Source: CAYQQQ01 sp964420125 (GTDB taxonomy: Bacteria; Actinomycetota; Acidimicrobiia; Acidimicrobiales; Microtrichaceae). From it: a stretch of DNA of 39,665 bases. Position 1 is the stretch's first letter. Each line of letters begins with the position of its first letter. This document shows positions 8,326 through 16,598 of the stretch, piece after piece. The position numbers and the translations under genes were made by a program. The stretch is from assembly GCA_964420125.1 (NCBI GenBank), contig CAYQQQ010000033.1:1-39665 (forward strand), read 5' to 3'. A model generated the notes under the pieces. That model was not told the origin of the DNA, did no database searches, and saw only the letters and a list, made by a program, of their open reading frames with translations.

Positions 8326-9740
8326 AGGATGTCCTCCCCGGCGTAGGAGGCGGCCGCCGGATGGCGATCCACCATCCGCTCCACCCTGTCCACGAAGGCC
8401 TGGACCTGCGCCGGCGCGACCCCCAGGAAGTCCGTCGGCCCACCCATCGCCGCCCGGAGGTCAGCCGCGTCCAGGGGCAGCCGGGGATCGCCCGCCAGCC
8501 GGTCGAGGAGGTCGTTCGCCTCGGTTCCCACCTGGCGCATCTCGAGCGCCACCGCCACGGAGTGCTCCTTGATGACCTCGTGGGCGGCCTCCCGGCCCAG
8601 GCCGGCGCGGACGGCGGCCACCAGCACCTTGGTGGTGGCGAGGAACGGGAGGTAGCGGTCGAGCTCCTTCTGGATGGTGGCCGGGTAGGCGCCGAAGCCG
8701 GCCAGCACGTCGAGCAACGTCTGGAACACGCCGTCCACGGCGAAGAAGGCATCCGGGAGCAGCACCCGGCGCACCACCGAGCACGACACGTCACCCTCGT
8801 TCCACTGCCGCCCCGAGATCCCCGCCGCCATCGTGAGGTGGCCGTCGAGGACGACGCCGAAGCCGTTGATGCGCTCGCAGCTCCGCGCGTTCATCTTGTG
8901 GGGCATGGCCGAGGAGCCGACCTGGCCCTCCCGGAAGCCTTCGGTGACGAGCTCGTTGCCCGCCATGAGTCGAAGCGTGGTGGCCAGCGACGACGGTCCG
9001 GCGGTCAGCTGCACCAGCGCGGACACGACCTCGAGGTCGAGCGAACGGGGATACACCTGTCCGACGCTGCCGAGCACCCGGGTGAAGCCGAGCTCGCCGG
9101 CGACCTCGACCTCGAGGGCGGCTACGGCGCTCGAGTCGCCCAGGAGGTCGAGCTGGTCCTGTTGGGTGCCCACCGGACCCTTGATGCCCCGCAACGGGTA
9201 GCGATCCAGCAGGTCCTCCACCCGCTCCAGCGCGACCAGGAGCTCCTCCCCGCTGTTGGCGAAGCGCTTCCCGAGGGTCGTCACCTGTGCGGCGACGTTG
9301 TGGCTCCGCCCCACGATGGCCGTCTCCGCGTGCTCCGCCGCCCGCCGGGCCAGACCGGCGAGCGAGGCCACGGCCCGGTCGCGCACGATCTCCAGCCCAC
9401 GCCGCACCTGCAGCTGCTCGACGTTCTCGGTGAGGTCCCGGCTGGTCATGGCCTTGTGGGCGTGCTCACGTCCGGCGAGCTCCGAGAACTCCTCCAGCCG
9501 CGCCTTCACGTCGTGGCGCAGCACGCGCTCCCTGGCGGCGATCGAGTCGAGGTCGATCTGCTCCACCACCGCTTCGTAGGCGGCGATGTCGTCGGGTTCG
9601 ATGTCCACGCCCAGGCGTCGCTGGGCGCGCATCACCGCGATCCACAGCCGCCGCTCGAGCACCACCTTGTGCTCGGGCGACCACAGCTCCGCCATCTCAG
9701 CGCTGGCGTAGCGCTCCGCGAGCACGTTGGGCACGACCAC
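8322..9740 (-). CDS. purB: Adenylosuccinate lyase PurB
   Basis: 472-residue fumarase-superfamily lyase acting twice in purine synthesis: it cleaves SAICAR to AICAR and adenylosuccinate to AMP. The superfamily signature GSSAMPHKMN is present, along with TSRDLTENVEQLQ and GRSHN. The stop overlaps the purC start by four bases. Start choice: actinobacterial PurB proteins begin just before PNVLA-RYASAEM, which points to the GTG at 9740; an in-frame GTG at 9779 would add 13 residues and a GTG at 9734 would remove two. None has an ideal ribosome binding site, so the start is less certain than the gene. It is transcribed divergently from the zinc-finger gene at 9892. Confidence 0.93.
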   Translation of the reverse strand: MVVPNVLAERYASAEMAELWSPEHKVVLERRLWIAVMRAQRRLGVDIEPDDIAAYEAVVEQIDLDSIAARERVLRHDVKARLEEFSELAGREHAHKAMTSRDLTENVEQLQVRRGLEIVRDRAVASLAGLARRAAEHAETAIVGRSHNVAAQVTTLGKRFANSGEELLVALERVEDLLDRYPLRGIKGPVGTQQDQLDLLGDSSAVAALEVEVAGELGFTRVLGSVGQVYPRSLDLEVVSALVQLTAGPSSLATTLRLMAGNELVTEGFREGQVGSSAMPHKMNARSCERINGFGVVLDGHLTMAAGISGRQWNEGDVSCSVVRRVLLPDAFFAVDGVFQTLLDVLAGFGAYPATIQKELDRYLPFLATTKVLVAAVRAGLGREAAHEVIKEHSVAVALEMRQVGTEANDLLDRLAGDPRLPLDAADLRAAMGGPTDFLGVAPAQVQAFVDRVERMVDRHPAAASYAGEDIL

Positions 9741-9891
9741 CTCGACATTCTCACCCAACGAACCGGTCGGTGCCGACACCGGCGTGTCGGGGGCTCAAGG
9801 CAGAGCTCCCAGATGTCGATCCAACGGAGGATCCACAGGACGTGACGGCTCGAGGTCGCCACGGCCCGACAGCACCCCAGGAGGTCGACCG

Positions 9892-10245
9892 ATGTCCTCG
9901 TGCGTGAAGCATCCGATGGCGGTCTCGGAGCACGTGTGCCGCCGGTGCGGTCACGAGTTCTGCCCCGAGTGCGTGGTGTTCCCCCAGGGCCTGCGCAAGC
10001 CGCCGCTGTGCATCACCTGCGCACTCGAAGCGGGTGGCGTGCGCCGTCAGCACACCGGCCGACCGCGGTTCTCCCGACGTGAGGTGCGCTCCAGGCTGCA
10101 CGCCCACGACGAGCTCGCCCAGGAGCTCGCGGAGCGACCCGCGCCGGCACCTGCGATCGAGGAGGTGGAGGCGCCCATGTTCCTGGAGGACGGCAGCCGC
10201 GTCGAGGAGCTGGGGGGCTGGTCGCAGACCTATCCGGCGAGCTGA
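9892..10245 (+). CDS. Small B-box-like zinc-finger protein
   Basis: 117-residue protein starting at ATG 9892 behind an AGGAGG ribosome binding site eight bases away. The first 45 residues have an ordered metal ligand pattern: Cys4-x2-His7, Cys16-x2-Cys19, Cys24-x2-Cys27 and Cys40-x2-Cys43, like a B-box or cross-brace zinc finger binding two zinc ions. The rest is charged and probably disordered (RRQHTGRPRFSRREVRSRL, then an acidic Pro/Ala/Glu stretch). No enzymatic domain and no membrane segment are present. It sits between purB and purE on the opposite strand. Similar small B-box proteins occur in actinobacteria, sometimes ahead of a membrane domain; here no such domain is attached. Function unknown. 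Confidence 0.82.
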   Translation: MSSCVKHPMAVSEHVCRRCGHEFCPECVVFPQGLRKPPLCITCALEAGGVRRQHTGRPRFSRREVRSRLHAHDELAQELAERPAPAPAIEEVEAPMFLEDGSRVEELGGWSQTYPAS

Positions 10246-10261
10246 GCGCTCGCCGGAGCCG

Positions 10262-10792
10262 TCATCCGCCAGCGGGTGGCGTCGGCTCCTGCAGGGAGCG
10301 GTCCTGCTCCAGGGCGTGCTCGATCAGGCCGAGGCGGTGGCGCTCGAGCTCCTCGGCCAGCAGCGGATCCACCAGCGCCAGCATCCGGGCGGCCAGGAGT
10401 CCGGCGTTGCGGGCCCCGCCGATGGACACCGTGGCCACCGGCACACCGGAGGGCATCTGCACGATCGACAGCAGCGAGTCCTGTCCGCCGAGGTGGCGGG
10501 TGGGCACGGGGACCCCGATCACCGGCAGCGTCGTGAGCGAGGCCACCATCCCGGGGAGGTGGGCGGCACCGCCGGCGCCGGCGATGATCACCTGCAGGCC
10601 ACGCCCACGCGCGCCGAGGGCGTACGCCACCATCCGCTCGGGACTGCGATGGGCCGACACGACGTGTCGCTCGTGGGGCACGCCGAGCTCGCCGAGCACC
10701 TCGACGGCACCGGACATCACCTCTGCGTCAGAGCTGCTGCCCATGATGACGCCCACGACGGGTGAGCGGGGGGAGGACGAGGCAGCGGGCAC
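10262..10792 (-). CDS. purE: N5-carboxyaminoimidazole ribonucleotide mutase PurE
   Basis: 176-residue class I PurE, which moves the carboxyl group of N5-CAIR to C4 to give CAIR. Seen: GVIMGSSSDAEVM (residues 14-26) for phosphate binding, SAHRSPERM with the likely catalytic His48, and GAGGAAHLPGMVA. The start is a GTG at 10792. It follows purK by about ten bases, the usual purK-purE partnership that marks the bacterial two-step carboxylation route rather than the animal-type class II enzyme. Confidence 0.94.
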   Translation of the reverse strand: MPAASSSPRSPVVGVIMGSSSDAEVMSGAVEVLGELGVPHERHVVSAHRSPERMVAYALGARGRGLQVIIAGAGGAAHLPGMVASLTTLPVIGVPVPTRHLGGQDSLLSIVQMPSGVPVATVSIGGARNAGLLAARMLALVDPLLAEELERHRLGLIEHALEQDRSLQEPTPPAGG

Positions 10793-10802
10793 CGCCCCGA
10801 TC

Positions 10803-12002
10803 CTAGTGATGCGGCGTGGAGGATCCTCGCCCCGGGCTCACCGATCGAGCTCCGAGCACCTCGGCGGCCAGCACCGCCCGTTGCCGTGCCCGCTCACGGT
10901 CCTCGCCGAGCACGGTGACGTGGCCGACCTTCCGCCCGGGTCGTGGCATCTTCCCGTAGAGGTGCAGGTGGGCCTCGGGCACCTCCTCCAGGGCCACCGC
11001 CTGGTTGTCACGAGGGTCGGATGTCTCGCCGCCCACCACGTTGGCCATCGCCACCGCCGGCGCGAGCATGGAGGTCGGGCCCAGGGGCCAGTCGAGGATC
11101 GCCCTCAGGTGCTGCTCGAACTGCGAGGTGACCGAGCCCTCGATGGTCAGGTGTCCGCTGTTGTGGACCCTGGGGGCGATCTCGTTGATCAACAGGTCCG
11201 CTCCGGCGGGACCGGCGACCACGAAGAGCTCGACGGCGAGCACCCCGACCGACCCGGTGATCTCGGCCACCTCGGTGGCCACCTCCCGCGCGCGACGGTC
11301 CAGGTCCTCCGGTACCGGTGCGGGATACACGACCTCGTCGCACATGCCACCGACCTGCACCGTCTCGAAGGTGGGCCAGGTCGCCGTCTCCCCTGATGGC
11401 CGGCGGGCGACCAGCACCGCCAGCTCCGCCAGCAGCTCCAGTCGGGGCTCGATCACCAGCGGGGCGCCGCGGTAGCGATCGAGGAAGGAGGGCACCTCGG
11501 ATGCCTCGAGCATCCACACCCCACGCCCGTCGTAGCCGCCACGCGACGACTTGGCCACGACCGCCCCGTGTCGCTCGACGAACCGCGACGTCGAGCGACG
11601 CTCCGTGGTGGACGGCTCCGCGCCCACCACCTCGAAGGGTGGGACCGGAAGGCCCTCGGAGGAGAAGCGTCGGCGCTGATGCGCCTTGTCGGCGAACTCC
11701 ATGGTCGCCACCGACGGCCGCACCGGGTGACCCTCTGCCTCCAACCGGGTGAGCGTGGCGTGATCCACGTTCTCGTGGTCGAAGGTGACGACGTCCACGG
11801 CGGCCGCCAGCGCTCGCAGGGCCTCCGGATCGTCCGGAGCGCCCCTGCGAACGTCCACGACGACCTCGTCCGCGCCCTCGTCGCGCTCACCGGCCAGCAC
11901 CACCAGGTGCACTCCGAGCGGCGAGGCGGCCTCGCCCAGCATCCGTGCCAGCTGGCCCCCACCGACCACCCCCACCGAGGTCGACGCGGCCCGCATCCTC
12001 AT
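10803..12002 (-). CDS. purK: N5-carboxyaminoimidazole ribonucleotide synthase PurK
   Basis: 399-residue ATP-grasp enzyme that carboxylates AIR with bicarbonate and ATP. The N-terminal GVVGGGQLARML (residues 10-21) is the family fingerprint; AKSSRGGYDGRGVW and NEIAPRVHNSGH are ATP-grasp and active-site motifs. The ATG at 12002 overlaps the purD stop as ATGA, and purE follows directly, so purD-purK-purE behave as one unit. An ATG two codons later is also possible because of the G-rich sequence just upstream. Confidence 0.95.
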   Translation of the reverse strand: MRMRAASTSVGVVGGGQLARMLGEAASPLGVHLVVLAGERDEGADEVVVDVRRGAPDDPEALRALAAAVDVVTFDHENVDHATLTRLEAEGHPVRPSVATMEFADKAHQRRRFSSEGLPVPPFEVVGAEPSTTERRSTSRFVERHGAVVAKSSRGGYDGRGVWMLEASEVPSFLDRYRGAPLVIEPRLELLAELAVLVARRPSGETATWPTFETVQVGGMCDEVVYPAPVPEDLDRRAREVATEVAEITGSVGVLAVELFVVAGPAGADLLINEIAPRVHNSGHLTIEGSVTSQFEQHLRAILDWPLGPTSMLAPAVAMANVVGGETSDPRDNQAVALEEVPEAHLHLYGKMPRPGRKVGHVTVLGEDRERARQRAVLAAEVLGARSVSPGRGSSTPHH

Positions 12003-13222
12003 CCCCCCGACGCAGCAGCGGCGATGTCGGTGCGCACCTGCAGGCCCGGCCAGTTGATCCGGTTGACCCCGGCATAGGCCCGCACCCGAGCCTCCCGCAG
12101 CGTCGGTCCGGTCCCGCAGACGTTCAGGATCCGTCCCCCGGCGGTCACCAGCCGACCCTGCTCGTCGCTCGCCACACCGGCACAGAACACCTCGACGCCC
12201 TCGAGTGACGCCGCGTCGTCGAGCCCCTCGATCGGCGCTCCGGTGACCGGCGCTCCGGGGTAGCCCTCGGCGGCGCAGACCACGGTCACCCGTGCGTCGG
12301 AGATGAAGCTCGGCGTGGTGCGCAGCGCGCCGTCGGCCGCCTGCGCGAGCAGGTCGCTCAGGTCGCTGGAGAGGCGCGGGACGACCACCTGGGTCTCCGG
12401 GTCGCCGAAGCGCACGTTGTACTCCAGCATCTTGGGACCGTCCGCGGTGAGCATCAGACCCGCGTAGAGGACGCCGCGGTAGTCGATGCCCCTTGCGGAG
12501 AGCGCCGCCAGGGTCGGGTCGACGAACCGCTCCATCACCTCGGCGACCAACACGTCGTCCACCAGCGGGACCGGTGAGTAGGCACCCATCCCGCCGGTGT
12601 TCGGGCCCTCGTCACCGTCGCCGAGGCGCTTGAAGTCCTGTGCAGGCGCCAGCGCGACCGCCCTGCGTCCATCGCACACCGCCAACAGGGACAGCTCCGG
12701 TCCGACCAGGCCCTCCTCGATCACCACCCTCGTGCCGGCCTCGCCGAAGGCCGCACCCGAGAGGTAGTCGCCCACGGCGTTACGGGCCTCGGTCAGCGAC
12801 TCGGTCACGGTGACGCCCTTGCCGGCGGCGAGGCCATCGGTCTTGATCACGAAGGGAGGCGTCATGGTGTCGAGGAAGGCGAGCGCGTCGACGGCATCGG
12901 TGAAGGTGCCGAAGGCCGCGGTGGGCACGCCGGCCTCGGCGAGCAGCTCCTTCATCCACGCCTTCGATCCCTCCAGCCGGGCACCGTCGGCACCGGGGCC
13001 GAAGACCCGACGACCTCGGGCCCGGAGACGATCGGCGAGGCCGTCGACCAGGGGCGCCTCGGGGCCGATCACGTAGAGATCGGCCTCGATCTCCTCTGGA
13101 GGCGCCGCCACCGAGTCCGGGATCCCGGCGTTGCCAGGGCTGACCACCACCTCCGCGCTCCGGGACAGCACCGAGGCGAGGGCATGCTCTCGGCCTCCGG
13201 AGCCGACCACGCAGACCTTCAT
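11999..13222 (-). CDS. purD: Phosphoribosylamine-glycine ligase PurD
   Basis: 407-residue ATP-grasp GAR synthetase, the second step of the pathway. It starts MKVCVVGSGGREHALA, the usual family opening, followed by GPEAPLVDGL, KTDGLAAGKGV and LEYNVRFGDPETQ, the canonical PurD metal and nucleotide motifs. Length is standard for a monofunctional PurD. It is followed by purK with a four-base overlap, and purA ends 121 bases upstream, so purA and purD may be separate or read-through units. Confidence 0.95.
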   Translation of the reverse strand: MKVCVVGSGGREHALASVLSRSAEVVVSPGNAGIPDSVAAPPEEIEADLYVIGPEAPLVDGLADRLRARGRRVFGPGADGARLEGSKAWMKELLAEAGVPTAAFGTFTDAVDALAFLDTMTPPFVIKTDGLAAGKGVTVTESLTEARNAVGDYLSGAAFGEAGTRVVIEEGLVGPELSLLAVCDGRRAVALAPAQDFKRLGDGDEGPNTGGMGAYSPVPLVDDVLVAEVMERFVDPTLAALSARGIDYRGVLYAGLMLTADGPKMLEYNVRFGDPETQVVVPRLSSDLSDLLAQAADGALRTTPSFISDARVTVVCAAEGYPGAPVTGAPIEGLDDAASLEGVEVFCAGVASDEQGRLVTAGGRILNVCGTGPTLREARVRAYAGVNRINWPGLQVRTDIAAAASGG

Positions 13223-13343
13223 GGCGGAGTTTCTAGCCGACTGCGCCGACCCGCAGCGTCCGCGCAGGCCGGCCCGCGGGGTTCCGACCGGTCGCGCTCG
13301 GCCCCGGCCGGTGGGAGCAGGGTGGCAGGGCCTTCCGACGGAA

Positions 13344-14624
13344 TCAGCCGGTGAAGTGGATGAACTGGTCGCGGCCGGGACCGACCCCCACGAGGGTGAT
13401 GGGAACTCCGACCTGGTCCTGCAGGAACTCCAGGTACCGGGTGGCCGCGGCCGGGAGATCGCGTCGTTCCCGCACCGAGGTCAGATCGGTCTCCCATCCG
13501 GGCAGCTCCTCGTACACGGGCGTGGCCGCGTGGAGGTCGGACTGGTGGTAGGGCAGGTGTTCGTGGCGCTCCCCTCGCACCTCGTAGGCGACGCAGACCT
13601 TGAGGGTGGCGAAGGTGTCCAGGATGTCCAGCTTCGTGATCGCCAGCTCCGACAGGGAGTTCAGTCGGACGGCCTGACGGAGCATGACCGCGTCGAACCA
13701 GCCGGGCCGGCGACGGCGACCGGTGTTGGTGCCGAACTCCCGGCCACGCTCCACCAGGGTGTCGCCATCGGCGTCGAACAGCTCGGTGGGGAACGGCCCC
13801 GCACCCACGCGCGTGATGTAGGCCTTCGCGATCCCCACGACGCGCTCGATGTGACGGGGTCCCACCCCGGCGCCCGTGCAGGCACCTCCGGCCACGGGGT
13901 TCGAGGACGTGACGTAGGGGTAGGTGCCGTGATCGAGGTCCAAGAAGGTGGCCTGCGCGCCCTCGAAGAGCACGTGCTGTCCACCGTCGAGGGCCTCGTG
14001 CACGAGCGAGACCGTGTCGCACACGTGAGGTGCGAGCCGAGGCACGACCTCGTCCATCACCCGCTGGCACAGCTCCTCCGGATCGAAGGGCAGCCGGTTG
14101 TAGACGCGGGTGAACACCTTGTTCTTGTCGCCCAGCACCGCGTCGAGCTTCTCGGCGAAGATCTCCGGGTCGAGCAGGTCCTGCACACGGATCCCCACCC
14201 GCATCGCCTTGTCCGCGTAGGTCGGCCCGATGCCCCGCTTGGTGGTGCCGAGCTTGTTCTTGCCCAGGTACCGCTCCGTCAGCATGTCGAGCTCCTGGTG
14301 GTAGGGCAGGATCAGATGGGCGTTGCCCGACACCTTGAGACGCGAGCAGTCGACGCCCTTGGACTCCAACGTGGTCATCTCCTGCAGCAGCACGAAGGGG
14401 TCGACCACCACTCCGTTGCCGATCACCGGGGTGATGTGGGAGTAGAGCACTCCTGAGGGCACCAGCTGCAGGGCGAAGGACTCACCGTCGACCACCAGGG
14501 TGTGCCCTGCGTTGTGGCCGCCCTGGTAGCGGACCACCAGCTGCATCTCCTTGGCGATGAGGTCGGTCAGCTTGCCCTTGCCCTCATCCCCCCACTGCGT
14601 GCCCACCACGACGGTTGCCGGCAC
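13344..14624 (-). CDS. purA: Adenylosuccinate synthetase PurA
   Basis: 426-residue GTP-dependent enzyme that couples IMP and aspartate, committing IMP to AMP. The N-terminal GTQWGDEGKGK (residues 8-18, with Asp13) and GGHNAGHT (His41) contain the catalytic pair at the same positions as in the E. coli enzyme; QGAQATFLDLDHGTYPYVTSS-type substrate motifs follow around residue 225. The start is a GTG at 14624 preceded by GAGGTGAT, an excellent match to the 16S 3' end. It is the most upstream pur gene of the run; a 188-base gap with a GC hairpin separates it from the divergent acyltransferase gene. Confidence 0.95.
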   Translation of the reverse strand: MPATVVVGTQWGDEGKGKLTDLIAKEMQLVVRYQGGHNAGHTLVVDGESFALQLVPSGVLYSHITPVIGNGVVVDPFVLLQEMTTLESKGVDCSRLKVSGNAHLILPYHQELDMLTERYLGKNKLGTTKRGIGPTYADKAMRVGIRVQDLLDPEIFAEKLDAVLGDKNKVFTRVYNRLPFDPEELCQRVMDEVVPRLAPHVCDTVSLVHEALDGGQHVLFEGAQATFLDLDHGTYPYVTSSNPVAGGACTGAGVGPRHIERVVGIAKAYITRVGAGPFPTELFDADGDTLVERGREFGTNTGRRRRPGWFDAVMLRQAVRLNSLSELAITKLDILDTFATLKVCVAYEVRGERHEHLPYHQSDLHAATPVYEELPGWETDLTSVRERRDLPAAATRYLEFLQDQVGVPITLVGVGPGRDQFIHFTG

Positions 14625-14711
14625 CTGATCACCTCGTCTCTCGGACCGGCGCGGCCTCGGCGCCGGGTGTTCGAACCCCGTACCGCCGTGCAGCGGGCTC
14701 GGGGCGCCGTC

Positions 14712-14735
14712 CCGCCGCCGTCGTCGCGGCGGCGG
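14712..14735. repeat. GC-rich perfect inverted repeat between purA and the divergent acyltransferase gene
   Basis: Two 9-base arms (CCGCCGCCG and its exact complement) around a 6-base loop TCGTCG. It lies in the purA leader on the minus strand and upstream of the acyltransferase start on the plus strand. No T-run follows in either direction, so it is not a textbook terminator. It could be an attenuating hairpin or chance in a GC-rich region. Confidence 0.5.
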
Positions 14736-14812
14736 AACAAAGCACTACATCCTAGGACCGGTCGGGGGTCGACGCATCCCCCGACCACGCGGGCACGGTA
14801 CCCTCGTCGACC

Positions 14813-15325
14813 ATGGCGGCCATGGGACTGCGAGACCTGCTGCAGCAGGACGCGGCGGTGAACCGTGGCAACCCCAAGGGCCTGGTGACGGTGGCGTCCT
14901 ACCGGGTGGCGCACCGCGCTCGGGCACGAGGGCCGAGGTGGCTGGCCGCCATGGTGGGGGTTCTCCATCGCCTCCTCACGGAGGTCGTGCTGGGGGTGGA
15001 GCTCCCGGCATCGGTCGCCGCCGGTCCCCGCCTGCGCATCTGGCACGGCACGGGCCTCGTCGTCCACCCCGCGACCACCCTGGGAGCGGACGTGACCCTG
15101 CGCCACTGCAGCACCATCGGCACGGTGGGGGAAGGATCGGAGGAGTCCGCGGCACCGGTCATCGGCGACCGCGTGAACGTGGGCACCGCCGCGCTGGTCC
15201 TCGGCCCGGTGACCGTCGGCGACGACGCCGTGATCGGCGCGGGCGCGGTCGTGGTGCACGACGTCGCACCACGCACCACCGTCGTGGGCAACCCCGCCAG
15301 GGCCCTCCACACCGTCGAGCCCTGA
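14813..15325 (+). CDS. Left-handed beta-helix acyltransferase (serine acetyltransferase-like)
   Basis: 170-residue protein with a helical N-terminus of about 55 residues and a hexapeptide-repeat C-terminal half (RIWHGTGLVVHPATTLGADVTL, then IGDRVNVGTAALVLG-type and VGDDAVIGAGAVVVHDV-type turns). The HGTGLVVHP motif, with two histidines, is the CysE-type catalytic signature. The long N-terminal domain of classical serine acetyltransferase is missing, so it could instead acetylate a sugar; the neighbouring membrane gene could be glycan-related. Closest in layout to short SAT/WcaB-like enzymes. Start ATG 14813, with a second in-frame ATG at 14822; no clear ribosome binding site. Confidence 0.75.
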   Translation: MAAMGLRDLLQQDAAVNRGNPKGLVTVASYRVAHRARARGPRWLAAMVGVLHRLLTEVVLGVELPASVAAGPRLRIWHGTGLVVHPATTLGADVTLRHCSTIGTVGEGSEESAAPVIGDRVNVGTAALVLGPVTVGDDAVIGAGAVVVHDVAPRTTVVGNPARALHTVEP

Positions 15326-15362
15326 TCCCGGGGCTCCACCGCAGTAGGCAGAGGGGTCGACG

Positions 15363-16502
15363 TCAGCGCAGGTCGTCGGTCGCCGCCATCGGGACGGCGG
15401 CCGTCTCGTCGAGGCGGATGCTCGGGGAGAGCACCGCAGCGCCGAGGGCGAGGGCGAACGGGTACACCGTCCAGAGGGTGCGACCGTCCCACTGGGCGGC
15501 GATGAGCGCGTGGAAGTTGAGCAGCACCCCGGCCAGCACGCCGGTGGTGAGCATCCAGAACACCCTGCGCTCCAGGCCCAGCTCACCTCCGCGCTGCCGA
15601 CGCCACGCCAGGTAGGCGAGCGCCAGAGGCAGCACGCCGGTGAGGAACACCTGACCGATCGGCCCGGTCCGCCCGATGTTGGCACCGGCGTAGTGGTGCA
15701 TCTCCCTGGGTGTCGGGAACCAGGGGTTGTAGAAGCGCTCCGCCGACGGTCCCAGGAGCCGTGCACCGAGCACACCAGCCAACGCCACCGCCCCGGTCGC
15801 CGAGTAGGCGGCGGCGCGGCGTCGGAGGGGCCCACCGCCGAGGTGCACCCACACCGCCACGACCGGCACCGCCACCAGCATCGACTCCTTGATCAGCAGC
15901 CCGCCGGCCAGGGTCACGAGCGCGGGCACCAGCCGGCGATAGGTGAGCGCCGCCATCAGCACCGCGAGGAGCCCCACGACGGCCCCGTCGACGTAGTTGA
16001 ACGACCCCCAGTAGAAGACGGGGAACGACACCGACCAGACCATGGCGACCGCCGCGATCGGTCCCAGCGCGCACCCGAGGCGGTGCAGCGTCGCCAGCAG
16101 GGCGACGAGGCCGACGGCGAGGAACACCAGCACGACGACGTTGAGGGAGATCGGGGCCTCCCAGGGGAGGTGCCCGGCCAGCCACGGCACCCCGATGCGG
16201 TTGGTGAAGGGAGCGAGGTCCGGCGCTGCGGCGTCACCGGCGTAGTGCTCCGTCAGGTGCAGGTACTCACGCATGTCGACGGTCAGGCCGGGCAGCAACC
16301 GGCCGGTCGAGGTGGTGTAGGAGTGCGACGCGGCGTTGGCGGGCTCCTCGAGCGCACCGAAGCGCGGCAGAGCCACCAGCACCATCAGCCCGATGCCCAC
16401 GGCAGCCAACAGCACGAGCGCGGCGAGGGACGGCTCGCTCCGCCAGGGACCTGAGCGCCCACCAGCCAGGTCCTCGACACGACGTCGATCCCCCCGTTGC
16501 AT
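15363..16502 (-). CDS. Polytopic membrane protein, possible GT-C type glycosyltransferase
   Basis: 379-residue protein with a short basic cytoplasmic start and about nine or ten hydrophobic segments. After the first segment comes an extracytoplasmic loop with DMREYLHLTEHY and later PFTNRIGVPWLAG, similar to the acidic-motif loop and PF-RxxVPWLA pattern seen in uncharacterised GT-C like membrane glycosyltransferases. A later loop has FNPWFPTP-like residues (YNPWFPTPREMHHY). The start at ATG 16502 is next to GGGGAG; an upstream in-frame ATG at 16541 is less likely. It converges with the acyltransferase gene. Function is inferred from general layout only. Confidence 0.65.
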   Translation of the reverse strand: MQRGDRRRVEDLAGGRSGPWRSEPSLAALVLLAAVGIGLMVLVALPRFGALEEPANAASHSYTTSTGRLLPGLTVDMREYLHLTEHYAGDAAAPDLAPFTNRIGVPWLAGHLPWEAPISLNVVVLVFLAVGLVALLATLHRLGCALGPIAAVAMVWSVSFPVFYWGSFNYVDGAVVGLLAVLMAALTYRRLVPALVTLAGGLLIKESMLVAVPVVAVWVHLGGGPLRRRAAAYSATGAVALAGVLGARLLGPSAERFYNPWFPTPREMHHYAGANIGRTGPIGQVFLTGVLPLALAYLAWRRQRGGELGLERRVFWMLTTGVLAGVLLNFHALIAAQWDGRTLWTVYPFALALGAAVLSPSIRLDETAAVPMAATDDLR

Positions 16503-16598
16503 CACTCCCCGTGTGTACCGGATGGGTCCGCTCGACGGCAAGGTGCCCTCGGTGAACGGGATGACCTGCCCACCGGGGAGGCCGGCCCCCCGGGTGGA

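Noticed and set aside
14660..14690. A T-loop-like GTTCGAAC segment suggesting a tRNA
   Set aside because: The flanking stem does not pair and no acceptor, D or anticodon arm fits in either direction.
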